Below, piece after piece: positions 18,338-27,273 of a stretch of DNA of 64,000 nt. The notes beneath the pieces were generated by a model. The model was given only the letters and a program-made list of their open reading frames with translations, searched no databases and was not told the origin of the DNA. A program made the position numbers and the translations under genes. Within the stretch, counting starts at the first letter, position 1; each line of letters opens with the position of its first letter. This DNA comes from Caproicibacterium argilliputei (GTDB lineage: Bacteria > Bacillota > Clostridia > Oscillospirales > Acutalibacteraceae): contig NZ_CP135996.1 of assembly GCF_029211325.2 (NCBI RefSeq), positions 2,356,001-2,420,000 on the forward strand, given 5' to 3'.

Positions 18338-18384
18338 AAAATTACGGTATACTCCGAATTTTATACGGAAAGCAGTGGCTTTTG

Positions 18385-19269
18385 ATGATTACATCCCTGC
18401 AAAGCAGTTCTTTTACCGTCAAAGTAGATTCCCTCGGCGCACAGCTGAGCAGCCTTGCCCTGGACGGGCGGGAGTACCTGTGGCAGGGCGACCCCAAATG
18501 GTGGCCGCGCCGCGCGCCGATTCTGTTCCCGATTGTCGGCAGTCTGCGCGGCGGGCAGGCTGTTTCCGAAGCAGGTCCCTGCCGCATGGGCCGTCACGGG
18601 CTTGCACGCAATCTGGAACACACCATACTGCGGCAGAGCACAGATTCCGTACTTTATGAGCTGGTATCCAGCGCGGAAACTCTGCGGCAGTACCCCTACC
18701 CGTTTCGTCTGCAGATGTGCTACCGTATTTTAAAGCCCGGCACCTTAGAAACACGTTTTTCGGTGACCAACACCGGCACGCTGCCCCTGCCTTTTGTCGT
18801 GGGCGGTCACCCGGCGTTTCAAGTGCCGGTCGGTCAAGCGTCCGGCGAAGCCTTTACGGATTACAGTCTGCATTTTTCGCAGGAAATGACCTGCTCCTCT
18901 CCGATGCTTGCCGAAACAGATGGTCTGCTGGATTTTTCCCGGCGCGTTCCGGTACTGAACCATGCGGCAGTCCTGCCGCTGCGGCACAGCCTGTTTGACC
19001 ACGACGCACTGGTACTGGAAAAGGTGCCCGACCGCACCGTCACGCTGCGCGGCGGCAAAAGCGGGTACGGTGTGCGGCTGGACTTTGCCGACTTTGCATA
19101 CCTCGGCATCTGGTCACCGGCCGGTGAAGCGCCCTTCGTTGCACTGGAGCCTTGGACCGGCTGCAGCACCGCGACCGATGAGGATGATTGCCTTGCCCAT
19201 AAACGCGGTATGCGTCTGCTCCCTGTGGGAGAAACCGCGGAATATGCATTTACCATCACGGTTTTTTGA
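18385..19269 (+). CDS. Aldose-1-epimerase family protein (LacX-like)
   Basis: 294 residues with the mutarotase superfamily pattern: GAQLSSLALDGREYLWQGD near the N-terminus, PILFPIVGSL, MGRHGLAR (basic/His cluster), VVGGHPAFQVP with the conserved His at about 141, and a late FVALEPWTG with the likely catalytic Glu. In the family it interconverts the alpha and beta anomers of aldoses such as galactose, or acts on related sugar phosphates. ATG at 18385 is used; an overlapping TTG lies three bases upstream. The ribosome site is weak. Divergent from the GH27 gene, suggesting shared use of released sugars. Confidence 0.87.
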   Translation: MITSLQSSSFTVKVDSLGAQLSSLALDGREYLWQGDPKWWPRRAPILFPIVGSLRGGQAVSEAGPCRMGRHGLARNLEHTILRQSTDSVLYELVSSAETLRQYPYPFRLQMCYRILKPGTLETRFSVTNTGTLPLPFVVGGHPAFQVPVGQASGEAFTDYSLHFSQEMTCSSPMLAETDGLLDFSRRVPVLNHAAVLPLRHSLFDHDALVLEKVPDRTVTLRGGKSGYGVRLDFADFAYLGIWSPAGEAPFVALEPWTGCSTATDEDDCLAHKRGMRLLPVGETAEYAFTITVF

Positions 19270-19289
19270 AGCGTTTTGGCATCATTTAA

Positions 19290-19338
19290 ATAAGCAGCGG
19301 TATCCGGCGCAATGCGCTTGCGGGTACCGCTGCTTTCT
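19290..19338. terminator. Bidirectional terminator
   Basis: AAGCAGCGGTA...TACCGCTGCTT inverted repeat with TTTAAAT on one side and TTCTT on the other. It lies between the convergent epimerase and regulator genes. Confidence 0.75.
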
Positions 19339-19344
19339 TCTGGA

Positions 19345-20262
19345 CTATGCCTGATTCTCGTAAATCACGTGCAGTTTAATATCCTGATTGTAGTTTCCAA
19401 ATCCGTGACCAAACAGCGTCAGCCCACCGGCGTGCACGGAATCCGCAGGCGCGGCAATGCGAAACCGGAAGTCGCTCTTTTCGTTGAGTCCCAAGCTCTG
19501 AATCGTCACGGGTGAAACCATCGCACCATCAATGAACGTACCGTGCTGGTTGACAGAAAGCAGTTTGAGCAGACCATACTGATTCCAATTTGAAAACCAC
19601 CAGTCCGGCGTGTACAGCCCGCGCACTTCCCCGAAATCGCCGGGACTTGTCCAACTGCCCAGCAGGGTATCGTTCAGGTAAAAGTAAATATCGCTCGGCC
19701 AGTTTTCCGCAATGCCGGGGGCTTCCGAAGAAAGCTCCATTGAAATCTGCAGTTCCACGGGGTGCTGCCCCTCCTGCAGGTAATTTGGCAGCCGATACTC
19801 GACAAAACCGGAGCTGAACCAAAGGATACTGGCGCCCACGCGCAGCGGGTCGTCAAAATAACGCGGGTCATCGACAATACCAATCAGCGAGGAGGTATTC
19901 GCAATGCCGCAGGTCGGCTGCGCCTTATAGTCTGTATACTGCCCGATGGGAATCTCCGCAAAATAAATATTATCGGAATCAAACCGCTCGCCCAGAGAAA
20001 TTGCAAAGCGGTCCTCCTTCAAAAAGCAGGCTTTGCGGGCATCCCGCTGACCGCTGACCGGTTTGATCTCCACCAGATCAGCCTCAGTCAAAATTTTCAT
20101 GTTCTGTGTAATCGCCGCACGGCTGACCCCCAGCGTGTCTGCCAAATCAATCAGGCTGACGCCCTTGTGCTTATAAATATACTGCAGCATATCCACCCGC
20201 AGTTCAGAGCTAAGTGCTTTGCAAAAAGTCACCGTCTCCTCTTTTGTCAAGTATTCCCGCAT
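19345..20262 (-). CDS. ArsR-type winged-helix regulator with a large C-terminal domain
   Basis: 305 residues. Residues 1-80 form a winged helix (LTKEETVTFCKALSSELRV..., GVSLIDLADTLGVSRAAITQNM) of ArsR type. The remaining 220 residues are unusual for ArsR: a soluble, probably beta-rich domain with many Trp/Tyr (RVGASILWFSSGFVEYRLP, LLGSWTSPGDFGEVRGLYTPDWWFSNWNQYG), as might bind a sugar. GAGGAG supports the ATG at 20262. It follows the arabinan operon and its upstream region shares a 10-base motif with that operon's promoter, so control of arabinan use is a reasonable inference. Confidence 0.75.
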   Translation of the reverse strand: MREYLTKEETVTFCKALSSELRVDMLQYIYKHKGVSLIDLADTLGVSRAAITQNMKILTEADLVEIKPVSGQRDARKACFLKEDRFAISLGERFDSDNIYFAEIPIGQYTDYKAQPTCGIANTSSLIGIVDDPRYFDDPLRVGASILWFSSGFVEYRLPNYLQEGQHPVELQISMELSSEAPGIAENWPSDIYFYLNDTLLGSWTSPGDFGEVRGLYTPDWWFSNWNQYGLLKLLSVNQHGTFIDGAMVSPVTIQSLGLNEKSDFRFRIAAPADSVHAGGLTLFGHGFGNYNQDIKLHVIYENQA

Positions 20263-20292
20263 AGCATACTCTCCTCTGCTTTTAATAAGAAA

Positions 20293-20302
20293 CTTAATTA
20301 TA
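20293..20302 (-). promoter_or_regulatory. -10-like TATAATTAAG motif before the regulator gene
   Basis: On the minus strand TATAATTAAG, about 30 bases before the regulator start. The same ten bases occur twice upstream of the arabinan operon (26884-26893 and 27076-27085). It may be a -10 box combined with an operator half-site. Confidence 0.4.
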
Positions 20303-20314
20303 ACATGATTCCTT

Positions 20315-20360
20315 AAAAAATTCCATAGAAATACCCACCAAAGAACTGGTGGGTATTTCT
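20315..20360 (-). terminator. Hairpin after the arabinan operon
   Basis: A near-perfect hairpin: AGAAATACCCACC (from 20327) and GGTGGGTATTTCT (to 20360), with a short loop, then AATTTTTT on the minus strand. It lies between the GH43 stop and the regulator start. Confidence 0.85.
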
Positions 20361-20387
20361 GATGCTGCGGAAAAGACCTGCTTGTTT

Positions 20388-21950
20388 TTAGGTTGTGGAC
20401 TTTCCCCACCATGCAACGCCGTCACTGCTCAAACCGGTAAAGCACAGGGCTGCCTTGCTGTTTTCAAGATCCCAGCAGGTTTCCGCTTTCGCGTGCAGAA
20501 CGCTTCCATCCGGCAGTTTCAAAGTCAGCAGGTTCTGTCCCTCATTGTAACTCCAGCTTCCGGACTTCCCGTCAAGCTCCAGCTTGCCGGTTCCATCCTC
20601 TCCAAGCGGACTGAGAGATGCCTTCACTGACGTTTCCTGACTGTTGTCATAACTAGTGAAAGAAATGCACTCCCAATTTCCAGAAAGTGTACCCGCCGAA
20701 ATTTTCTGCTCTTTTTCTCCGGCGTATCGCTCCGGACTGAGCACCGGCCAACCATCGACAAAGTACATTTTGCGTACCATCATATAATGCATCGTATACG
20801 TATCTTTGCCATCAGATTCCGTTTTATAGCAGTCGGCGCCGTCTCGAATATGATGAATGAAATAAAAGTTATCGCCATCCTGGTACGGCGAGCCGTGGCC
20901 GGGTCCGCGAAAGCCACCCCAAGCCCAGTCATCGCCGGTATATTTTTGCGTTCCGCCCGGCTTTGACGCCGTAAAGCGGTAGCTTGCGGCAAGCTTCGTT
21001 CCGGTGGTCAGACCCGTTTGCTTTTCGGTCATCTCATGACCCAAGTAATCTTTATAGGGACCGGTAACCGCCTTACTGCGGCCCACACGGATGTCATAGG
21101 TATCTCCCAACCATCCATAGGACAAAAACAGATAGTAATATCCGGTCGCCTTGTTATAAAGGATGGATGACCCCTCCGGGCCATCGATTGCGCTGCCGCC
21201 CTTATTGGCAATGCACGTTCCAAAATAATCCGCCGACTTGCGGTCGGTGTTGACCGCCATTCCGTCCGCTTTCAGCTCTTTCAGGAAAATGCCGCCGAAA
21301 AACGAGCCGTACGTCATGTACGTTTTACCTTCCGGCGTCGTCACAATTTCCGGATCAATCGCGTTTGGACCGGTCGGAGCGCCATCTTCCGCCCAGCTGC
21401 TGACAACAATGCCCCGGTTTTCAAATGGGCCTTGTGGAGAAGCCGACGTTGCAAGCCAAATGCGCGATTCGTCACTGCCAAAGGCCTTTGTTGCGGCGTA
21501 GTACAGTCGATACTGACCGTTAACATACTGCACACAGGGCGCCCAGAACGTTTCCACCGCCTTTTCGTCTGGGCCGTTGTCCTGCGCCTGCAGAATAGCT
21601 TTCTCTGACAGAGCAATTCCAACGTACTCCCAATTCACCAAATCTTTTGACCGACGAATCTGAATGCCCTTGCCCGGCTTTGTCGAATCCACCGAATTAT
21701 CCGTAGAATAGGCATAGTAATATCCACTGGAAGTATCCTTAATCATGCAGGGATCATGACCGCCCACCTGTGCATTTTCGCTGTATTTTGTCGTACCAAA
21801 AGCGAAGTCTGCTTCTTTTGGCATTTGCAGTTCCTCCATCCCCGCGTGATTGGCACTTGCTCCGCAGCCAGCGGAACCCATCAGCAAAACCGCACTGAGT
21901 ACCACACACATTGTTTTTCGAAATAGATGTCTTGCTTTGTTGTAACCCAA
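20388..21950 (-). CDS. GH43 lipoprotein, endo-1,5-alpha-L-arabinanase
   Basis: 520 residues. Lipoprotein signal with MGSAGC lipobox (Cys at 29), so it is anchored outside the cell. The five-bladed propeller family shows the usual acidic triad: GGHDPCMIKD (D66), NAIDPEIV (about 200) and IDGPEGS (Glu about 255). The last 100 residues, from VLSPERYAGE on, match the C-terminal beta domain of extracellular arabinanases. It should cut linear arabinan into oligosaccharides for the downstream transporter. The start is TTG at 21950, with AGGAGG six bases before it; no ATG fits. Last gene of the arabinan operon. Confidence 0.92.
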   Translation of the reverse strand: MGYNKARHLFRKTMCVVLSAVLLMGSAGCGASANHAGMEELQMPKEADFAFGTTKYSENAQVGGHDPCMIKDTSSGYYYAYSTDNSVDSTKPGKGIQIRRSKDLVNWEYVGIALSEKAILQAQDNGPDEKAVETFWAPCVQYVNGQYRLYYAATKAFGSDESRIWLATSASPQGPFENRGIVVSSWAEDGAPTGPNAIDPEIVTTPEGKTYMTYGSFFGGIFLKELKADGMAVNTDRKSADYFGTCIANKGGSAIDGPEGSSILYNKATGYYYLFLSYGWLGDTYDIRVGRSKAVTGPYKDYLGHEMTEKQTGLTTGTKLAASYRFTASKPGGTQKYTGDDWAWGGFRGPGHGSPYQDGDNFYFIHHIRDGADCYKTESDGKDTYTMHYMMVRKMYFVDGWPVLSPERYAGEKEQKISAGTLSGNWECISFTSYDNSQETSVKASLSPLGEDGTGKLELDGKSGSWSYNEGQNLLTLKLPDGSVLHAKAETCWDLENSKAALCFTGLSSDGVAWWGKSTT

Positions 21951-21961
21951 AGCGGGCCTCC

Positions 21962-23443
21962 TTACAATTTAAAGCGCAGCACATGATAGGACTGCGGCGG
22001 CAGAACGACGTCGCAGGTGCGCAGCGTCCCCTGCTGTACCGGAAGCTGCTTTGGCACAACCGCGTCCGGCTGCGCAAACGTATTGACAGCGGAAAGGTCA
22101 CCTGCCATGCAGATGTGCTCCTGCATGGTCACTTCCCCGAAGGAACGCAGGTTCAGCGTAAGCTGCATCTCTTCCGCGCCGATGTTCAGCGCAAACACGG
22201 TGACCGTCTTTTCCTGCTCGTTGTAAACCACGCTCTGCTGCAGCAGCGGCGTTTCACCGTAGCGGCTCTCGGCGGCCGGCGCTGTGACGACCGGCTTGAG
22301 CACCGTGCCACGGCCGTACTTCGACAGATAAGCGAACGGGTAGAAAATGCTCTGCTTGAGAACGCCGCCGCCCTTTTTCGTGAAAATCGGCGCGATGACG
22401 TTGACCAGCTGCGCTAAGCACGCAATCTTCACACGGTCTGCGTGGTTCAGCAGCGTCATGCTCATCCCGGCAAACACCAGTGCATCCAACAGTGTGTAGT
22501 GGTCTTCCAGAATCTCCGGCGCCTCCTGCCACGGATGTGCCTTCTGCTTGAGCTGATACCAGACGTTCCACTCATCAAAGGAGAAGTTGATGTCTTTGCT
22601 GCCGCGCTTAAGCGCCTTGACGTAGTCTGCGGTACCCTCTAAGGTGTGAATGAAGCGGTCCATATCCACAAACGAAGCGAGGAAATCGAAGTCATTACCC
22701 TCGTTTTCGTAGTAGCGGTGCAGTGACAGATAGTCCACATAATCGTAGGTGTATTCCATCACCTTGCGGTCCCACTCCGGGTATGTCTTCTGCATGGTGC
22801 TGGCACTGCCGCAGGCGACCAACTCGATGCTGTCGTCAATCCAGCGCATGATTTTTGCGGCTTCCACTGCTTTTTTGCCGTAGTCGTCCGCATCCAGGTG
22901 GCAAATCTGCCATTCGCCGTCCATCTCGTTTCCGATGCACCAGAGCTTGATGTTCAGGGGGTCTTTATGGCCGTTCTTTGCACGCAAATCGCTCCAGTAC
23001 GTGCCGCCGGGATAGTTGCAGTACTCCACCAGCTGCCCTGCGTCTTTGGGCGTGCCGGTGCCCATATTGACCGCGCCCATAATCTGCGTGCCCGCCTTTT
23101 GGCTCCAGTCGTAAAATTCATCAATGCCGAACTGGTTGCTCTCAATCGTGTGCCACGCCAAGTCCAACCGGCGCGGACGTTCCGCCTTGGGGCCAATGCC
23201 GTCTTTCCAGTCGTAACCGGAAAGAAAGTTGCCGCCGGGGTAGCGGATATGGGAAATGCCCAGCTGCTGAATAAGTTTGAGCACATCCGTCCGGTAGCCG
23301 TTTGCATCCGCCAGCGGATGCTCCGGCTCATAAATGCCTGTGTAAATGGCGCGCCCCAGATGTTCCAAAAACGAGCTGAACAGCCGGTCGTCCACCTGTG
23401 CAACGCGAAAATCCTTTTCAACGTGCAGTTTTGCCTGTTTCAT
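21962..23443 (-). CDS. abfA: GH51 alpha-L-arabinofuranosidase
   Basis: 493 residues, the size of intracellular GH51 enzymes such as AbfA. The acid/base is E173 in WCIGNEMDG and the nucleophile is E291 in FSFDEWNVW. HIRYPGGNFLSGYDWKDGIG at about 65-84 is typical. No signal peptide. It removes terminal alpha-L-arabinofuranosyl residues from arabino-oligosaccharides once imported. The gene sits between the permease genes and the GH43 arabinanase gene, with only 11 bases to the latter, in one operon. AGAAAGGATT precedes the ATG. Confidence 0.96.
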   Translation of the reverse strand: MKQAKLHVEKDFRVAQVDDRLFSSFLEHLGRAIYTGIYEPEHPLADANGYRTDVLKLIQQLGISHIRYPGGNFLSGYDWKDGIGPKAERPRRLDLAWHTIESNQFGIDEFYDWSQKAGTQIMGAVNMGTGTPKDAGQLVEYCNYPGGTYWSDLRAKNGHKDPLNIKLWCIGNEMDGEWQICHLDADDYGKKAVEAAKIMRWIDDSIELVACGSASTMQKTYPEWDRKVMEYTYDYVDYLSLHRYYENEGNDFDFLASFVDMDRFIHTLEGTADYVKALKRGSKDINFSFDEWNVWYQLKQKAHPWQEAPEILEDHYTLLDALVFAGMSMTLLNHADRVKIACLAQLVNVIAPIFTKKGGGVLKQSIFYPFAYLSKYGRGTVLKPVVTAPAAESRYGETPLLQQSVVYNEQEKTVTVFALNIGAEEMQLTLNLRSFGEVTMQEHICMAGDLSAVNTFAQPDAVVPKQLPVQQGTLRTCDVVLPPQSYHVLRFKL

Positions 23444-23470
23444 TTGCTTGAATCCTTTCTAAAACCAAAA

Positions 23471-24346
23471 TCAGCTCTTCATACCAGTAATTGCAACAGA
23501 CTCAATGATGTACCGCTGGAAGAAGAAGAACAGCAACAGCGTCGGAATCATTGCAATTACGGAAGCAGCCATAATCAGCGCATAGTCGCTTTGCACCGCA
23601 TAATAGGAGTTGAACGAACGAATAACCACCTGAAGAGTCCATTTGCTCTCATCCTGCAGGAAGATCGTTGGTGCAAGATAATCGTTCCAAATTCCCATAA
23701 ACCACAGAATCAACTGTGTGGCAATAGCGCCCTTCATCAACGGCAGATACATTTGCCAGTAAATGCGAAAATACCCGCAGCCATCGATCTTTGCGGCCTC
23801 AATCAAGCTGGACGGTACACCACCTGCATTCTGCTGCAGGAAAAATATCATGCCGATGTTCCCAAGGCAGCCCGGAATAATCAGAGGCAGCAGGGTATCT
23901 GTCCATCCAATGTTTGTAAACATAACATACTGTGGAATCATGACTGCCGCAAATGGCATCATGATTGCTGAAAGCAGTACAAAGAAAATCACTTTCCGGC
24001 CACGGAAATGCATTTTTGAAAACGCAAAAGCCGCCAGTGTGGAACTGAAGCCGCCAAACAGCAGTACCGGTATTGCAACTGTAAAGCTGTTGATAACGCC
24101 ACTAATAAAGTTGCCTTTTTGCAGCACTTCACTGTATTTTCCGAACACCCACGGATGCGGCAAAATCGAAAAATTTGCGGAAAGAATCTGATTTTTCGTC
24201 ATAAACGACATAAAGACCATGTAAATCAGTGGAAATACCATTACAATCGCGCCAAGCCACAATACAATTGTAATAATAATATTGATAATGCGGGTTCTTC
24301 TAGAAGCTACTCCCCGCGGCATCGAAACAGCATTTGCCTTCGCCAT
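23471..24346 (-). CDS. araQ: Sugar ABC permease, AraQ/MalG type
   Basis: 291 residues with six membrane segments and the cytoplasmic EAA loop (LIEAAKIDGCGYFRIYWQMYLPLMKGA) that contacts the ATPase. The N-terminal basic stretch followed by a strongly hydrophobic helix is typical of MalG-type subunits. Paired with the MalF-type permease immediately upstream and a lipoprotein binding protein; the symbol follows operon context (GH51 and GH43 genes downstream). No ATPase gene is in the operon, so a shared MsmX-like ATPase elsewhere is expected. Confidence 0.88.
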   Translation of the reverse strand: MAKANAVSMPRGVASRRTRIINIIITIVLWLGAIVMVFPLIYMVFMSFMTKNQILSANFSILPHPWVFGKYSEVLQKGNFISGVINSFTVAIPVLLFGGFSSTLAAFAFSKMHFRGRKVIFFVLLSAIMMPFAAVMIPQYVMFTNIGWTDTLLPLIIPGCLGNIGMIFFLQQNAGGVPSSLIEAAKIDGCGYFRIYWQMYLPLMKGAIATQLILWFMGIWNDYLAPTIFLQDESKWTLQVVIRSFNSYYAVQSDYALIMAASVIAMIPTLLLFFFFQRYIIESVAITGMKS

Positions 24347-24360
24347 TTTCTTTTCCCTCC

Positions 24361-25302
24361 TTATTCATCCATGGTGTTGACCCAATGTTTCTGCAGTTTG
24401 AAATTCACCAGTGTCAACACCAGGATGATGAGTGCAAGAATCCAAGCAATTGCGCAGCTGTAACCCATCGCGCCACTCTCAAATGCCTGCTGATACTCGT
24501 AAAACACAACGGTAGCCGCACTGTAGTTTGTGCCGCCGTCAGAAACCATGACTTGCACCTGTACGAAGACCTGCATACCGCCAATAAGGCTGGTAATCAA
24601 AATATAGAAAGTAACCGGGCTGATCAGCGCCAGTGTGATATGGCGGAACTTTTGCCAAGCATTTGCACCGTCAATTTCAGCCGCTTCGTAATACACGCGT
24701 GGAATGTTCTGCAAGCCTGCCAGGTATAGTACAATGCTGTTGCCCAAGCCGCCCCATACCATGAAAATAATCATGGCCACTTTGACCCAGCTTTCACTGC
24801 TCAGCCAAGCCGGCCCCTGTACGTGGAAGAACATACGCAGAATGTTGTTAAGCAAGCCGTAGTCATAGTTGTATACCCATGCCCAAAGGATGGAAACTGC
24901 AACCAATGAGGAAATCACCGGAATATAGTACATGGTGCGCAGCACACGCACACCAACAATTTTCCGGTTCATACCCATGGCCAGAAGCAAACCTAAAATC
25001 ATTCCGATCGGAATGCCAATTAAGTAGATTAAGGTATTCGCCAACGATTTCCAAAACTTTTCATCTTGAAAAAGCTGCGTGTAGTTTTGAAAGCCGTTAA
25101 AAACCATATCATTCATACCGGTCCAGTCCGTTGCACTGGCTGCAACGGAAAAAAGGAGCGGATAAATTGTGAACAGCAGAAACCCGACACAGGGTAGAAG
25201 GATAAATAGATAGGCTGTGCGTTCCTCTTTCAAAGCCACCTTGCCAAGTTTCTTTTTGGGAGCCTTGGGCTGCTTTTCTGCAGCCCTCGCAGCAGTTGTC
25301 AT
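24361..25302 (-). CDS. araP: Sugar ABC permease, AraP/MalF type
   Basis: 313 residues. A Lys/Ala-rich cytoplasmic N-terminus of about 30 residues, then six membrane segments and the EAA loop YYEAAEIDGANAWQKFRHITLALISP. It forms the import channel with the following AraQ-type subunit. The 14-base gap to the next gene implies co-translation. A hairpin lies between it and the upstream binding-protein gene. Confidence 0.88.
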   Translation of the reverse strand: MTTAARAAEKQPKAPKKKLGKVALKEERTAYLFILLPCVGFLLFTIYPLLFSVAASATDWTGMNDMVFNGFQNYTQLFQDEKFWKSLANTLIYLIGIPIGMILGLLLAMGMNRKIVGVRVLRTMYYIPVISSLVAVSILWAWVYNYDYGLLNNILRMFFHVQGPAWLSSESWVKVAMIIFMVWGGLGNSIVLYLAGLQNIPRVYYEAAEIDGANAWQKFRHITLALISPVTFYILITSLIGGMQVFVQVQVMVSDGGTNYSAATVVFYEYQQAFESGAMGYSCAIAWILALIILVLTLVNFKLQKHWVNTMDE

Positions 25303-25334
25303 AAGGAAAACCTCCTCGATTTTCAGCGTTATCG

Positions 25335-25375
25335 ATAAGAAAAGAACCGCGGCAACCAGCGCGGCGGCTCTTTCT
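25335..25375 (-). terminator. Leaky hairpin between binding protein and permease genes
   Basis: AGAGCCGC and GCGGTTCT arms (25364-25371 and 25343-25350), followed on the minus strand by TTTTCTT. Its place inside the operon, straight after the binding-protein gene, suggests partial termination or mRNA protection. Confidence 0.55.
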
Positions 25376-25413
25376 TTATTAGAACTTTCAGTGATGAGAA
25401 AACTCTAAATGTT

Positions 25414-26835
25414 TTATTTAGAACTTGACTTTTTGTTTTTGTTCTGCAGGGCAATCGCCTTGTCAAGATCCTTTTGCATCTTGGGCTGAATCTCTGTGAT
25501 ATACTGGTCAACTGTCTTTTTGCCGGACTTTACATCGGTCAAGCCATCTGTGAACGTATTGAACCAATCAGAATTGTACGTATAGGTTGTTTCTGTAAAG
25601 ATTCCCTTGTAGTTATTTTCACTGCCAATGTAATTGAACATGACATCAACGTTTGAAGGATACTTGACTTTTCCCGCCTTCACAGCATTCTTAAAGTCAC
25701 CCTTTGCATAGGACATAATGTTCGGCAGCTGAATGGATTCTTCGCCGGTTGCACCAGAAACTTCTTTTTGTCCGTTCAGATTTGTGGAAAGGTAAGAAAT
25801 CAGTTGGAGTGCAATGTCAGGACTCTGGCACTTGCTGGAAATTGCATATCCGACTGTGCCAAGCCATGTTGTTGTTTTCCCGCTGTCACCAACCGGCCAT
25901 GCGCAGAGATTCCAGTTAAACGGCAGCGTCTTTTTGTCCATGAATGCACCGACATCCCAAGTGCCGCAGCCATAGAAGCCAACCTGACCTGCCAGCCAGC
26001 GCTGATAAGGACCAACGGCGGAATCTTCCTGTACGGTCGGCGTTACTTTATATTTTGTCGTCAAGTCACAGTAGAACTGCAGAGCGTCTTTAAATGCTTT
26101 CTGCCCAACAATATCCACTTTGCTGTAATCGTCAGTCAGGTAATGTGCGCCATTGCCGTAGATGAATGGATTCAACATAAATGAATCTGCAAAACTTGCT
26201 CCCCATTGATCCGTTTTGCCGTCACCGTTTGTGTCCTTGGTGAGTTTCTGGCAAACTTTCAGGAATTCCTGATAGGTGTACGGCTTGTTGGGATCCGGAT
26301 AGGCGATTCCCGCCTTGTCAAACATATCTTTGTTGTACGCATAGGCAAAGGTGGAAAGGTCTTTCGGAAGCGCATAAAGCTTGCCCTGCCCCGTCTTGCT
26401 TCCATCATAGCGGTAAGACTTGATAATGGTCGGCCAAAGATCATCAATCTTAACATCCTTGTTTTTAGCAATCAAATCATCCAACGGCATCACATAACCA
26501 TTGTCGACGTAGCTGCGCACAGAATCCGGTCCAACATAAAAAATATCCGGCAGCTTTTTGGAAGTCATGGCTGCTGTCATTTTCGTGTTGTACTCATCCT
26601 GTGTCGTAACTTGAAAATTGATGTTTCCGACTTCACTTGCATGTGTTTTTTTAAACTCATTGATCAGCTTGGTGTAAACTTTCTTTTCGTGATCCTGCAT
26701 ATACACCAGGATATTCAGATTTGCCTTCCCATCAGCTGTTTTTGCGCCGCTGCTGCTGCTTCCGCAGCCAGCCATACTGCCTGCTACCAAAGCCGCTGAA
26801 AGCAGCAAGCTTGTAACGCGTGTAACTTTCTTCAT
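25414..26835 (-). CDS. araN: Sugar-binding lipoprotein of ABC importer (AraN type)
   Basis: 473 residues. Lipoprotein signal with AGSMAGC lipobox, then a Ser-rich linker and a family 1 solute-binding fold (KANLNILVYMQDHEKKVYTKLINEFKKTH opening; later QWGASFADSFMLNPFIYGNGA). It catches arabino-oligosaccharides outside the membrane and delivers them to AraPQ; the ligand is inferred from the linked GH51 and GH43 genes. GGGAGG supports the ATG at 26835 rather than 26850. First gene of the operon; a leaky hairpin after it would favour its excess over the permeases. Confidence 0.9.
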   Translation of the reverse strand: MKKVTRVTSLLLSAALVAGSMAGCGSSSSGAKTADGKANLNILVYMQDHEKKVYTKLINEFKKTHASEVGNINFQVTTQDEYNTKMTAAMTSKKLPDIFYVGPDSVRSYVDNGYVMPLDDLIAKNKDVKIDDLWPTIIKSYRYDGSKTGQGKLYALPKDLSTFAYAYNKDMFDKAGIAYPDPNKPYTYQEFLKVCQKLTKDTNGDGKTDQWGASFADSFMLNPFIYGNGAHYLTDDYSKVDIVGQKAFKDALQFYCDLTTKYKVTPTVQEDSAVGPYQRWLAGQVGFYGCGTWDVGAFMDKKTLPFNWNLCAWPVGDSGKTTTWLGTVGYAISSKCQSPDIALQLISYLSTNLNGQKEVSGATGEESIQLPNIMSYAKGDFKNAVKAGKVKYPSNVDVMFNYIGSENNYKGIFTETTYTYNSDWFNTFTDGLTDVKSGKKTVDQYITEIQPKMQKDLDKAIALQNKNKKSSSK

Positions 26836-26883
26836 TACAAATCCTCCCAAATGTTTTTTTGGGCGTCTCCAGCGCCCACGAAA

Positions 26884-27086
26884 TATAATTAAGAATTTAT
26901 TTAATTATATTCCTTTTGCTTTCATGAGCCAATATTAACATGATTGTTTGCCTATGTCAATGCTTTTTTGCACAAAGAAGCAAATTTTTTCTCTTTTAAT
27001 TTTCCATTTCTCTGATATCTTCATAATTTTTGTTTGGAAGACTCGTACCGCAAAATTTATTGTTAAGATAATTATTATAATTAAGA
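26884..27086. promoter_or_regulatory. Promoter/operator region of the arabinan operon
   Basis: Very AT-rich and without genes (gap 26836-27273). TATAATTAAGA occurs at 26884-26894 and again at 27076-27086; the first copy is part of a dyad with TTTAATTATA (26900-26909). On the minus strand TATAAT at 26903-26908 could be the -10 box of the operon. The shared motif also precedes the ArsR-type regulator gene, so it may be that regulator's site. Confidence 0.45.
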
Positions 27087-27187
27087 TTAACGAAAACTTC
27101 GAAACGAGTTCATACCATAATTGGATTATTTTTACATTTAACAACCCTGCGTATTTTCATTTCATGAATCGCTTTTTCAACTAAACG

Positions 27188-27235
27188 CAAAAAACAGCCC
27201 TGCCATACGGTTTTTACTCGTACCGGCAGGACTGC
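27188..27235 (-). terminator. Terminator after the Cys-rich small gene
   Basis: CAG.CCTGCC and GGCAGG.CTG arms (27195-27204, 27225-27234) plus an inner GTACG/CGTAT stem, then TTTTTTG on the minus strand. Confidence 0.8.
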
Positions 27236-27273
27236 CGTCTGCTCCTTTTTACACCCGTGAAATACTGCATCAA

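Noticed and set aside
22898..23971. 357-codon frame on the plus strand across the GH51 and permease genes
   Set aside because: It spans two genuine minus-strand genes and the gap between them, with no protein motif.
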